DNA of 43,438 nucleotides from Planctomycetaceae bacterium (GTDB lineage Bacteria; Planctomycetota; Planctomycetia; Planctomycetales; Planctomycetaceae): NCBI GenBank assembly GCA_002724415.1, contig PBOU01000121.1, positions 31,395 to 74,832 of the forward strand, read 5' to 3'. Shown piece by piece: positions 17,314 to 25,444 of this stretch (position 1 is its first letter; each line of letters starts with the position of its first letter). The notes under the pieces were generated by a model. It saw only the letters and a program-made list of their open reading frames with translations, ran no database searches and was not told where the DNA came from. The position numbers and the translations under genes were made by a program.

Positions 17314-18109
17314 GCGGCCGTACGGCGAGTTCCTTCCCCAGAAAACCCAGCAGGGCCGGGACAAGTTCCGGGGCCAGCGGTAGTTCCGGGTTGGGATAAC
17401 TGGGCAATTGTTCGGCGTCGGTTGCGATGTGGCGGAGAACGTGATTCATATCCTCAATCACGACCATCGCCGCCGCGGGCTGCGCTGCTTTCAGGATCCT
17501 GGGGTCGGTGTGGTGGACTTGGCGATGATGGTTTTGGGGTCGTGCTGCATCCAGGAAATCAGGAACGGTTGAACCGATGGACGGAACAGGGTGACCAGGC
17601 TGGGAGGAATCTTGTCCACGGTTTGTCCGGTTGCCAACTGCTTGATGATCGCGAGGGACTGGTCCCTCGTCTCGGGCATGGTCGCCAAACGTTCGGTCAA
17701 TTGGAGTTTCATCACCTTGTCGATCGATTGACCGGCTCCGGCTATCGACACAACGGCAGCCACCTTGGTGGTTTGTGCGGTGAGCAGGCCAACGAGAGAT
17801 CCCTGGCTGTGACCGATGAGTCCCACTCGGGTGATCTTCTCGTGATTCCGCATCAGGCCGAGCCACCCCCGGGGCGTCGGTGATCATGGAGTTGAACCGG
17901 AAGTCACTCTCTTTGTCCGGGAGAAACCTGCTCCGGCCGCTACCCCGCTTGTCGAATCGCAGGACGGCGATTCCATGACCGGCCAATTTATTGGCCAAAA
18001 ATTTGATGCAATCGGACGGTAAGGACGCCTGGTTTCCGTCGCGATCGTTTGGTCCGGAGCCTGGAATGATCAGCACGGCAGGGAACGGGCCATCACCACT
18101 GGACCAGGG
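17273..18109 (-). pseudogene. Decayed alpha/beta hydrolase (broken frame, internal deletion, lost 5' end)
   Basis: The frame begins in homologous sequence (GDGPFPAVLIIPGSGP, then LRFDKRGSGRSRF) without a start codon or signal peptide at the expected place; the GTG at 18076 lies inside the homology. The frame breaks at a C5/G4 run at 17866-17874. The next frame carries on with WLGLMRNHEK, the nucleophile elbow GHSQGS, and FRPSVQPFLISW. It then stops at about 17491, while the first frame resumes with RILKAAQPAA and MNHVLRH. At that junction (about 17494-17508) the usual segment with the catalytic Asp (an LIVQGxxD-type strand) is missing, so there is a deletion as well as a frame change. Ser and His motifs survive, the Asp does not. 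The left end abuts the FG-GAP gene and the right end the sulfatase stop. Homopolymer sequencing error could explain the first lesion but not the deletion. Confidence 0.75.
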
Positions 18110-18176
18110 GGAGCAGCGGGGACGTGGCGGGAGTGCCTTGTAGTGGCATGGGAAGGGGCCAAAAACTGCCGGGATA

Positions 18177-19679
18177 CTAGTCGAGAGCCTTGTTGGGGAA
18201 GATTGCTGATGCGCGGTGCTCGATCTTCATCAGTTCTCTGATTCGTGCGACGATCTCGGGATGCTTGGCGGCGACATCGTGAGACTCGGAAATGTCCCGG
18301 TCGAGGTCAAAGAGTTCGATCTTTAACCGGTTGGGGTTGTTGGGCCGCAGTAGGCGTTGTCGCACACCCTTCCATCGTCCCATCCATACGGCCTGTTGAC
18401 CTCCATACCCGGCGAACTCGCGGTAGAGGAACGGTCGAGGCGTTTGCTGTTTTCCGTGGAGGGTGTCGGACAGGCTGACGCCATCGACCCCGGTGGGAAT
18501 TGGCTGGCGACTTCCGGTCAGGGACAGCAGCGTGGGGATCCAGTCTTCGAACCCCGTGACGAAATCGGATGTGGTTCCCTCGGGAATGTGGCCAGGCCAG
18601 CGAGCGATCAGTGGCACCCGGACGCCCCCCTCGTAGAGTGACCCCTTGAGACCTCGTAACGGTTTGACACTGGCGAAGAAGTCGTAGTCGACCTCGCGTT
18701 TGAGGTGCGTGGTGCCGTTGTCTGAGGTGAAAACGACGATGGTGTTGTCGGCCAATTTCAGTCTTTCCAGCAGGTCGAGTATCCGTCCGACATAAGTGTC
18801 CAGGCGTGTGATCATCGCGGCGTAGGCAGCTCGTGGGGTGAAATGTGGTGTGTAACCGCCGCCTTTCAACTTGGTGAACGGCGGGTCATGCCATTTCAGT
18901 GCCAGGTAGGGTTTCAACGCATCGTCGGGGACATGCAGTGCCAGGTGCGGGATCACGGTGGGATAGTAAAGGAAGAAGGGGCGGTCCTTGTTGGTTTCGA
19001 TGAACCGGAGGGCCTGGGCAGCAATCCGGTCGGGGGCGTAGTCCTGTCCCTTGAACTGGCTGTAGTTGCCCGGGTTGCTGGTGTCGGCGTCCTTGGCAAA
19101 GCGGGCGTGGCCGCCCACCGGAGGATTGTTTTTCAGCGGGATCCGTTTGTTGTCGCTCCAGAGGTACGAGGGGTAGTAGCTGTGCGCATGTCGTTGGCAG
19201 TTGTAGCCATAGAAACGGTCGAACCCCTGTTTCAGTGGTCCGCCTTCGGATCCCGGAGGACCGAGTCCCCACTTCCCGAAAGCGCCGGTGGCGTAGCCAT
19301 CCTTTTTGAGAAGTTCGGCGATTGTGACTTCGGCGGCTGGAATCGGGACCTGTCCTTCAGGCCGGACTTCCTTGTTACTGCGGACCCAGGCGTGCCCGGG
19401 ATGCTTGCCTGTCATCAAGACACACCGGGACGGGGCACAGACGGCATTTCCCGAATAATTGCGAGTGAATTTCATGCCTTCGCGGGCGAGTCGGTCGATG
19501 TGTGGAGTGCGAATCTTCTTCTGCCCGTAACAGCCCAATTCAGCGAACCCGAGGTCGTCGGCCATGATGAAGACAATGTTGGGACGATCGGCCGCAACGG
19601 CTGTTGTCGTCCACGTGCACGCTGTCATGGCCGCCAGGATGGCCAGGGGCAGTCGGGTGAGTCGAGTCGTGTCAGGCAT
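18177..19679 (-). CDS. Secreted type I sulfatase
   Basis: A 500-residue arylsulfatase-family protein. A signal peptide covers about residues 1-30. The metal site begins with IVFIMADDLG (D41, D42). The active-site sequence CAPSR places C81 for conversion to formylglycine, so it depends on an FGE-type maturase encoded elsewhere. Further hallmarks are TGKHPGHAW, FGKWGLG, FLYYPTVIPH and TSDNGTT. The start at 19679 is chosen because it opens the signal peptide; 19697 is an alternative. It is the last gene downstream of the GH109-like/NeuB-like/DUF6817-like set, with a 141-base gap. It should remove sulfate from glycans; the substrate cannot be told from sequence alone. Confidence 0.92.
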   Translation of the reverse strand: MPDTTRLTRLPLAILAAMTACTWTTTAVAADRPNIVFIMADDLGFAELGCYGQKKIRTPHIDRLAREGMKFTRNYSGNAVCAPSRCVLMTGKHPGHAWVRSNKEVRPEGQVPIPAAEVTIAELLKKDGYATGAFGKWGLGPPGSEGGPLKQGFDRFYGYNCQRHAHSYYPSYLWSDNKRIPLKNNPPVGGHARFAKDADTSNPGNYSQFKGQDYAPDRIAAQALRFIETNKDRPFFLYYPTVIPHLALHVPDDALKPYLALKWHDPPFTKLKGGGYTPHFTPRAAYAAMITRLDTYVGRILDLLERLKLADNTIVVFTSDNGTTHLKREVDYDFFASVKPLRGLKGSLYEGGVRVPLIARWPGHIPEGTTSDFVTGFEDWIPTLLSLTGSRQPIPTGVDGVSLSDTLHGKQQTPRPFLYREFAGYGGQQAVWMGRWKGVRQRLLRPNNPNRLKIELFDLDRDISESHDVAAKHPEIVARIRELMKIEHRASAIFPNKALD

Positions 19680-19820
19680 GGGTGCGGTGTTTCCCATTCG
19701 GTGTTCGAAGTTCAGTTGAGGTCAACGGGATTGTTGCTGAGGGACGAGGCCGGGTTTCCCGGGACCTGTCAGCGTGAGCGTTTGGAAATCGCACGTGTGC
19801 CACTGGAGCCAGGCCTCGAG

Positions 19821-20378
19821 TCACATGGCAGTTGCCGGTTCGGTGGGATCGTCGGAGTAGACAGTGTTGAACGAAGTCAACGCGATGCCACCCAGGCGTT
19901 CGGCGATGGCCCGGTATGGGCCGCGGCGGAACTCCCACTTCTTGAGGCGAGGCAATTGTTCGAGCCAGTCGCACAAGTGGACGGTGCACAGGTCGGTGAA
20001 TTGCTCCTCATTCATTTCGATCGTTTCACCAGTCTCGCGGTTGCGAATGGAATACGGAGCCGATGACGCGATTTGTTCATCAAATGTGGAACGGTCCATG
20101 ACGCAGTTGACCCACGCAATGAATTCGGCGTGGTCGCCGATGAGTGCGCGGACTTCATCGCGTTGTTCTTGTGACAACGCGAATGCCTGGAACATCTCGG
20201 TTCCGTAAATCGAATGGAACAGGCCGGCCCGGCAGACCGCGGTGCTCGCGTTCCACGTCTTGAGGTCGTTGTAGACACCGACCAGGTGCGCCAGGAAGAC
20301 GGTTTCGGTATGCGGGATGTCCTCGGTGCCCAGTTCGCAAAGGAACCGGGTCATTGCCTTGTACTGGGGGTCTGTCAT
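19821..20378 (-). CDS. DUF6817-like protein
   Basis: A 185-residue soluble protein without signal peptide. The N-terminal half has the pattern FLCELGTEDIPHT, FLAHLVGVYNDLKTW, CRAGLFHSIYGTEMF and IGDHAEFIAW, which matches my recollection of DUF6817 and resembles a histidine-rich helical metal site. H23, H31 and H55 are possible ligands. The function is not known. It lies 38 bases after the NeuB-like gene on the same strand, and both products are cytoplasmic, unlike most of the window, so a role beside the NeuB-like enzyme is inferred. The ribosome binding site is weak. Confidence 0.6.
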   Translation of the reverse strand: MTDPQYKAMTRFLCELGTEDIPHTETVFLAHLVGVYNDLKTWNASTAVCRAGLFHSIYGTEMFQAFALSQEQRDEVRALIGDHAEFIAWVNCVMDRSTFDEQIASSAPYSIRNRETGETIEMNEEQFTDLCTVHLCDWLEQLPRLKKWEFRRGPYRAIAERLGGIALTSFNTVYSDDPTEPATAM

Positions 20379-20416
20379 GTTGGGGCCTGGAGGCGGGTTG
20401 GGGTGAAGATAAGTTT

Positions 20417-21244
20417 CTACGGGTTGAAGTCGACTTCGAGCATTTTGCCCCGCAACTGGGTGAGGGCCTTTTTCTCGTCGGCCATGGGGATTTTTTCTTC
20501 GCGACCCAGCATGGTTTCCAGTCGCGTGATCTGCCCGACGAGTTGGGCGAGTGTCTCCGGAGTCAGTGCTCCTTCGTGATCGTCACCGGGCATGCGGGTG
20601 TGGTAGGTGAAGTGTTTTTCGAGGACCGTGGCTCCCAGGGCCACGGCAGCCAGGCAGGCCTCGGTCCCACGGCTGTGATCGCTGTAGCCGATGGGGATGT
20701 CGGGGAACGCGTTCTGCATGGCACGAATTGCAAGCAGGTTCACGTTGGGGTCCTCGGTCGGGTACTGGCTGGTGCAGTGTAGCAGTGACAGGTTGTTGAT
20801 GGATCCCAGGCATTCGACCGCTCGCTGAATTTCCTGGATCGTGGCTCCGCCGGTGGAGAGATAAACGGTATCGACCTGGTCGGCCCGGTCGTTGACGTGT
20901 TCAAGCAAATCGAAGTCGACGACACGACTGGAGGCAAGTTTCAAGGCCGTCAGTCCCATGCGGTCAACCAGGAAATCGGTTGAGCGGCGAGTGAAAGTGG
21001 AACTGAGAAACGTGATGCCCAACTCGCCGCACAGTTGCTGCATCTCGAAGTGGACGTCCTCGGGCATCTCCACCCCGCGGAACCAGTCAAACCACTCGTG
21101 GTCCGGTCCAAACTGGTTGGCCGTGTAGGTCTGGAACTTGGCGATGGTGGCCCCGTTGGCAGCCGCCTCGGTGACCATTCCGCGACAGACATCCCAGCGG
21201 CCGTAATGATTTTCGCCCAATTCGGCGATCAGGACCGTGTTCAA
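20417..21244 (-). CDS. NeuB-like sialic-acid-synthase-type enzyme without SAF domain
   Basis: A 275-residue cytoplasmic TIM-barrel protein of the NeuB family (PEP-dependent condensation making nonulosonic acids). Visible hallmarks: LIAELGENHYGRW, AKFQTYTA near residues 35-42, FLSSTFTRRSTDFL, KLASSRVVDFDLLEHV, YLSTGGATIQEI, HCTSQYPTEDPNVNL, IGYSDHSRGTEA and VLEKHFTYH. NeuB enzymes are normally about 340-350 residues with a C-terminal antifreeze-like SAF domain that covers the partner active site; here the protein ends near LRGKMLEVDFNP after the barrel. The start codon is TTG (21244-21242) with GGGAG about 8 bases upstream. The coding frame is intact up to a natural stop 38 bases before the next gene, so this is not an obvious truncation. 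No neuA or neuC homologue is in the window. Confidence 0.8.
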   Translation of the reverse strand: MNTVLIAELGENHYGRWDVCRGMVTEAAANGATIAKFQTYTANQFGPDHEWFDWFRGVEMPEDVHFEMQQLCGELGITFLSSTFTRRSTDFLVDRMGLTALKLASSRVVDFDLLEHVNDRADQVDTVYLSTGGATIQEIQRAVECLGSINNLSLLHCTSQYPTEDPNVNLLAIRAMQNAFPDIPIGYSDHSRGTEACLAAVALGATVLEKHFTYHTRMPGDDHEGALTPETLAQLVGQITRLETMLGREEKIPMADEKKALTQLRGKMLEVDFNP

Positions 21245-21278
21245 TTCAGTGACTCCCGTTGTGGTGTCGCAACAGCGA

Positions 21279-22631
21279 TTACCCGCCGACGATTTTCAGT
21301 GGTGGGTTCGTCTTCCAACGCCCACGAGTGAAGTCGGGGACGTCCATGGTTTGACTGCGGTTGGCGATGGAGCGTTCACTGAGTTCGGAAACCACACTCC
21401 ATGCGGCGGCGTCATAGACATCCATGTCCGGTTCCGTTCCCGTGTGCAGGCATTCGATCAACCGGTGGATCTCCATGTAATCCATTCCGCCATGCCCTTT
21501 GCCTTGGGCTTCTCTAATCAGTTTTCTCCACAGCGGGTGTTCGTATTTCGACTGGAATGTGTCGATGGGTTCCCACTTGTGCCCACGAGCATTGGACTCC
21601 AACGCGATCCGGTCGGGGTAGCCCTGAACGATGCCCCGCGTGCCCTGGACCATGTTGATCCGCGTGTAGGGACGTGGCAACTGCGTGTCGTGTCCGAGCG
21701 TGATGGTGCGTCCTTTCTTGGTGCGGATCATCGTCGTGTTGACGTCTCCCGACTTGTACTTGCGGGTCGCCAGCGGATGCTTGGCCCCGAACCGATCGGC
21801 ATAGAACACGTTGAGTCCGCGGGAGATGCTGCTCATGGAGACCAGGTAATCGAATTGGTCCCCACGGTTGATGTCCATGCACTGGGCGACTGGCCCCAGC
21901 CCGTGGGTCGGATAGAGGTTGCCGTCGCGATGGATCTTGTTCTCGAGTCGCCACCGAACCTCGGCGTCGGCTCCGATGAACTCGCGGTCGTCACGCAATT
22001 CGTGCAGGTAGCCCGCTTCGCCGTGAACCAGTTCACCCAGGAGTCCCTGGCGGACCATGTTGAGAACCATCATCTCCGTGCGACCGTAGCAGCAGTTTTC
22101 GAGCATGACACAATGCCGTTGTGACTTCTCGGCGGTTTCCACCATCTGCCAGCACTCGTCGACGGTCACCGCGGCGGGCACTTCGGTCGCGGCATGGTGC
22201 CCATTTTTCATGGCGGCGACACAAACCGGCACATGCCAACGCCAGGGGGTGGCCGTGACAACCAGGTCCAGGTCGTCGCGTTCACAAAGCTTGTCGAAAG
22301 CCCGTTCGTCTGGGAAATAGGCGTCGGGCTTGGGTTGCCCAGCCGAGACGACGGTCTTCTGGGCCAGTTGGCAGCGGTCTTCCAGGAGGTCGCAAACGGC
22401 TTTGACCTCGACACCGGGCTGGTCCAGCAGCAATCTCAGCAGGTGAAACCCCCGTCCTCCGATCCCGACCATTCCGACGCGGATGTGAGAAATCGGTTTC
22501 AACCGCGGGTCGGGCGATTCGTCTTTCTTTTTTGCGGGATCGCCGGCCTGGGCCAAAGCTGGAAGGACGACTCCGGCGCCGACTCCCGCTCCCAGTTTCA
22601 TCGCGTCTCGCCTGTTGAAGCCTGTGGTCAT
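21279..22631 (-). CDS. Exported GH109-like (alpha-N-acetylgalactosaminidase type) Gfo/Idh/MocA protein
   Basis: A 450-residue protein with a leader of twin-arginine type (FNRRDAMKLGAG). The Rossmann motif VGIGGRG is at about 55-61. Hallmarks of the GH109 branch are visible: ATEVPAAVTVDECW, HCVMLENCCYGRTEMMVL, GELVHGEAGYLHELRD, YPTHGLGPVAQCMDINRGD and GHDTQLPRPYTRI. GH109 enzymes cleave alpha-linked GalNAc by an NAD-dependent redox mechanism without net oxidation. The C-terminal HGGMDYMEIHRLIECL segment is also typical. GGGAGA lies about 9 bases before the ATG. First gene of the 22631-18177 set. Close homologues with other sugar specificities exist, so the substrate remains inference. Confidence 0.82.
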   Translation of the reverse strand: MTTGFNRRDAMKLGAGVGAGVVLPALAQAGDPAKKKDESPDPRLKPISHIRVGMVGIGGRGFHLLRLLLDQPGVEVKAVCDLLEDRCQLAQKTVVSAGQPKPDAYFPDERAFDKLCERDDLDLVVTATPWRWHVPVCVAAMKNGHHAATEVPAAVTVDECWQMVETAEKSQRHCVMLENCCYGRTEMMVLNMVRQGLLGELVHGEAGYLHELRDDREFIGADAEVRWRLENKIHRDGNLYPTHGLGPVAQCMDINRGDQFDYLVSMSSISRGLNVFYADRFGAKHPLATRKYKSGDVNTTMIRTKKGRTITLGHDTQLPRPYTRINMVQGTRGIVQGYPDRIALESNARGHKWEPIDTFQSKYEHPLWRKLIREAQGKGHGGMDYMEIHRLIECLHTGTEPDMDVYDAAAWSVVSELSERSIANRSQTMDVPDFTRGRWKTNPPLKIVGG

Positions 22632-22809
22632 GAGAATGGTCTCCCCGTGGATTCAGCTGACCGTGCTGGATGAAGTGAAAACGATTTCGAGAACAGTGTA
22701 CAACAGGGACCTCGTTGAAATCCCGTGGATTCGTAGAATGCGAGTTTCTGACTTGCCGACCGTGGATGTTTGAAATTGACCCCCGCAGTGACGGCGCTCC
22801 ACAATAACT

Positions 22810-22829
22810 AACTCGAGTACTCTTGAGTT
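22810..22829. promoter_or_regulatory. Inverted repeat in divergent promoter region (possible operator)
   Basis: Arms AACTCGAG and CTTGAGTT form an 8-bp inverted repeat with one mismatch around a 4-base centre (TACT). It lies about 40 bases upstream of the GTG at 22869 and 179 bases upstream of the ATG at 22631, in the 237-base gap between the two divergent operons. It could be an operator for a dimeric regulator; no regulator gene is nearby. Confidence 0.3.
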
Positions 22830-22868
22830 GGTGGCGAAGCGATTGGCTGTGCGAACCTGGAACCGGCC

Positions 22869-25403
22869 GTGACAATCACAAAAACACTGAAAACCGCTTG
22901 GAGATCGATCCTGCTCGGGGTCGGTGTGTTGGTCGGCCAGTGTGTCGACGTGATGTCGGCCGATCGGATCGTGGTGGAACCTTCGCGAATAGAGATCACC
23001 AGCCAACTCGACCAGGTTCAGTTGCTGGTCACCCTGGTAAAGGAATCGGGCCAGCCGCGGGATGTGACACGCGTGTCCTCGTTCAACTTCGAAGGGGATT
23101 CTGTTGCCTCGATCGATTCCCAGGGACGGTTGCAGGCAACGGGCGCCGGTGAGGCAACCCTGACGGTTAGGCACGGTGGGCTGGTGTCACGGTTGCCGGT
23201 GGTGGTTGGCGAAGGGTTTGACGTGGGGACGTCGCGATTTGTTGATCACGTGTTGCCGGTGTTGAGTCGTTCCGGATGCAATCAGGGGGCGTGTCACGCC
23301 TCGCAGTTTGGCAAGGGGGGCTTGAAACTGTCCGTGTTTGCCTTTGCTCCGGAAGCCGATCACCTGGCATTGACCCGAGAATGGGACAACCGCCGTGTTT
23401 CGCTGGTCGCGCCGGAAGACAGCCTGGTGCTGCGGAAGGCCACGCTCCAGGTCGGGCATGGTGGCGGTCGTCGATTTCTCCCGGACAGCTACGCCTACAA
23501 CGTTCTGAAGGTGTGGGTTTCCGATGGTGCGCCGGGCCCGGGGGGAACAGGCCAATCGGAGTCCACACGAATCGTCGGGCTTGATGTTTTTCCGCATGAG
23601 CGGATCTACCGGTCGGGACAAACCCAGCAGTTACGCGTTGTGGCCCGGTATGCCGACGGTCACATGAATGATGTCACCCGACGAGCGGCCTTCGACAGTC
23701 TCGAGTCGGGAATCGCGAGCGTGGACAGTGATGGGCAACTCGTTGTCACCGGCAGCGGCCAGGCGGCAATCATGGTTCGATTTCGCGGACAAACAGCCGT
23801 GTCACATGCCATTTCTCCGTTCTCGGCGACTCCAGCGGTGGCTCGCAGGGCAACCAGTCACAACTTGATCGACACGCACGTGGCCCGTCGCTGGGAGAGA
23901 CTCAATATGCGGCCAGCGCCGCGTTGCAGTGATGCGGAGTTCATCCGACGGGCGTTTCTGGATTGCCTGGGTACGCTGCCACGGGCCGAGGTGGTGCAGC
24001 GATTTCTGGCCTCCGACGCAGTCGATAAGCGAGAACGGTTGGTGGACCAGATCCTGGGACTGACCGGTGATCCGGCACGGGATCTCTATATCGACGAGTG
24101 GAGCACATTTTGGACTCTGAAGTTCTCTGACATCCTTCGCAACAATCGCAAGACATCGGGTGACGCCGGGATGTGGGCCTTTCACAACTGGATTCGCCAA
24201 TCGCTGCGTCACAACAAGCCGTATGACCAGTTCACGCGAGAGTTGATCACGGCACAGGGATCAATTTTCGAACACGGTCCCGCCAATTTCATCGCCTCGT
24301 CACGGCGTCCGACCGACGTGGCGACGATTTCCGACCCGGCCGACCTGGCCGAGACAACCGCCCAGGTGTTCCTGGGCATACGGTTGCAGTGTGCCCGGTG
24401 TCACCACCATCCGTTCGAGTCGTACAGTCAGTCGGATTTCTATGGCCTGGCAGCGTTCTTCACACGGCTGGACAGCAAGTCCAGCGGAACATTCGGTGAG
24501 TTGGGTTTTGATGCGGTGGTGAGCCTGGCCCCGTTGAGTGCCAACCGGGGGTTGAAACATCCTCGGAGTGGGCAGGTCGTTGCTCCGCGACCACTGGGTG
24601 GTGCGGCCGTGGATACACGAGGTGTTCTCGACATCCGTGAACCCCTGGTTGACTGGTTGGTGTCGCCGCAGAATCGGTTGTATTCGCGGAATATTGTCAA
24701 TCGCATCTGGGGCCATTTCTTGGGCACCGGGATTGTCGAGCCTGTCGACGATCTGCGATCGACAAATCCGCCGACGAACCCACAATTGCTTGATGCCGTG
24801 GCGGACGATTTCGTGGCCCACAAGTACGATCTGAAGCATCTGATGCGGCGGATCATGACATCGGCCACTTACCAGTTGTCATCCACGGCTGACCCGGAAC
24901 ATGTCAACGACCGTCGTTTCTACACTCACTACAACGTGAAACGGTTGTCGGCCGAGGTTTTGCTGGATGCGATCGATCACGCTTGTGGAACCCACGAACG
25001 ATTCCCCGGGGTTCCCCCCGGGACCCGGGCTATTGCGTTGCCCGATCCCAATTTTGAATCGTATTTTCTCGACACCCTGGGCCGTCCCCGGCGATTGACC
25101 AATTGCGAGTGTGAGCGGACGGCCGAGCCGAACATGTCCCAGGTGCTGCACCTGTGCAACGGAGAGAAGTTCGAGAAAAAACTGGCCGACAAGGATGGGA
25201 GATTGTCTCGATTGGTTGCCGGGAAGCGGACGACCGACGAGATCGTTATCCAACTGTATCTGGCCACCTTCAGTCGTCTTCCGACGGATGCCGAAATGAC
25301 CACCTGCCTCGGGGTGGTTGGTCAATCGGAGAACCGGCGTAAAGGGCTGGAAAATATCCTGTGGGCACTCTGCAACAGCCGCGAGTTCCTTTTCAATCAT
25401 TGA
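22869..25403 (+). CDS. Big2-like / DUF1549 / DUF1553 exported protein with heme motifs
   Basis: An 844-residue secreted protein. A signal peptide (about 1-31) precedes a bacterial Ig-like (Big2) unit (about 34-112, with DSVASIDSQGRLQATGAGEATLTV pattern), then a cysteine site CNQGACH at C137/C142/H143, a longer-spaced relative of CxxCH, followed by FGKGGLKLSVF. A second Big2 unit lies at about 238-318. DUF1549 (about 330-540) ends in CARCHHHPFE, a regular CxxCH, and DUF1553 (about 590-835) contains NRIWGHFLGTGIVEPVDDLR and ATYQLSS. The GTG at 22869 is used since it opens the signal peptide; no ATG does so. First gene of the 22869-30337 operon; the DUF1501 gene follows after 41 bases. Probable extracytoplasmic redox or structural role, unknown substrate. 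Confidence 0.88.
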   Translation: MTITKTLKTAWRSILLGVGVLVGQCVDVMSADRIVVEPSRIEITSQLDQVQLLVTLVKESGQPRDVTRVSSFNFEGDSVASIDSQGRLQATGAGEATLTVRHGGLVSRLPVVVGEGFDVGTSRFVDHVLPVLSRSGCNQGACHASQFGKGGLKLSVFAFAPEADHLALTREWDNRRVSLVAPEDSLVLRKATLQVGHGGGRRFLPDSYAYNVLKVWVSDGAPGPGGTGQSESTRIVGLDVFPHERIYRSGQTQQLRVVARYADGHMNDVTRRAAFDSLESGIASVDSDGQLVVTGSGQAAIMVRFRGQTAVSHAISPFSATPAVARRATSHNLIDTHVARRWERLNMRPAPRCSDAEFIRRAFLDCLGTLPRAEVVQRFLASDAVDKRERLVDQILGLTGDPARDLYIDEWSTFWTLKFSDILRNNRKTSGDAGMWAFHNWIRQSLRHNKPYDQFTRELITAQGSIFEHGPANFIASSRRPTDVATISDPADLAETTAQVFLGIRLQCARCHHHPFESYSQSDFYGLAAFFTRLDSKSSGTFGELGFDAVVSLAPLSANRGLKHPRSGQVVAPRPLGGAAVDTRGVLDIREPLVDWLVSPQNRLYSRNIVNRIWGHFLGTGIVEPVDDLRSTNPPTNPQLLDAVADDFVAHKYDLKHLMRRIMTSATYQLSSTADPEHVNDRRFYTHYNVKRLSAEVLLDAIDHACGTHERFPGVPPGTRAIALPDPNFESYFLDTLGRPRRLTNCECERTAEPNMSQVLHLCNGEKFEKKLADKDGRLSRLVAGKRTTDEIVIQLYLATFSRLPTDAEMTTCLGVVGQSENRRKGLENILWALCNSREFLFNH

Positions 25404-25444
25404 GCAAGGTGTACCACTCGGTCATTCGACCCGGGGATTGTGAC

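Noticed and set aside
18843-20066. 407-residue plus-strand open frame
   Set aside because: Antisense to the sulfatase and DUF6817-like genes, both of which have clear family motifs; its translation has none.
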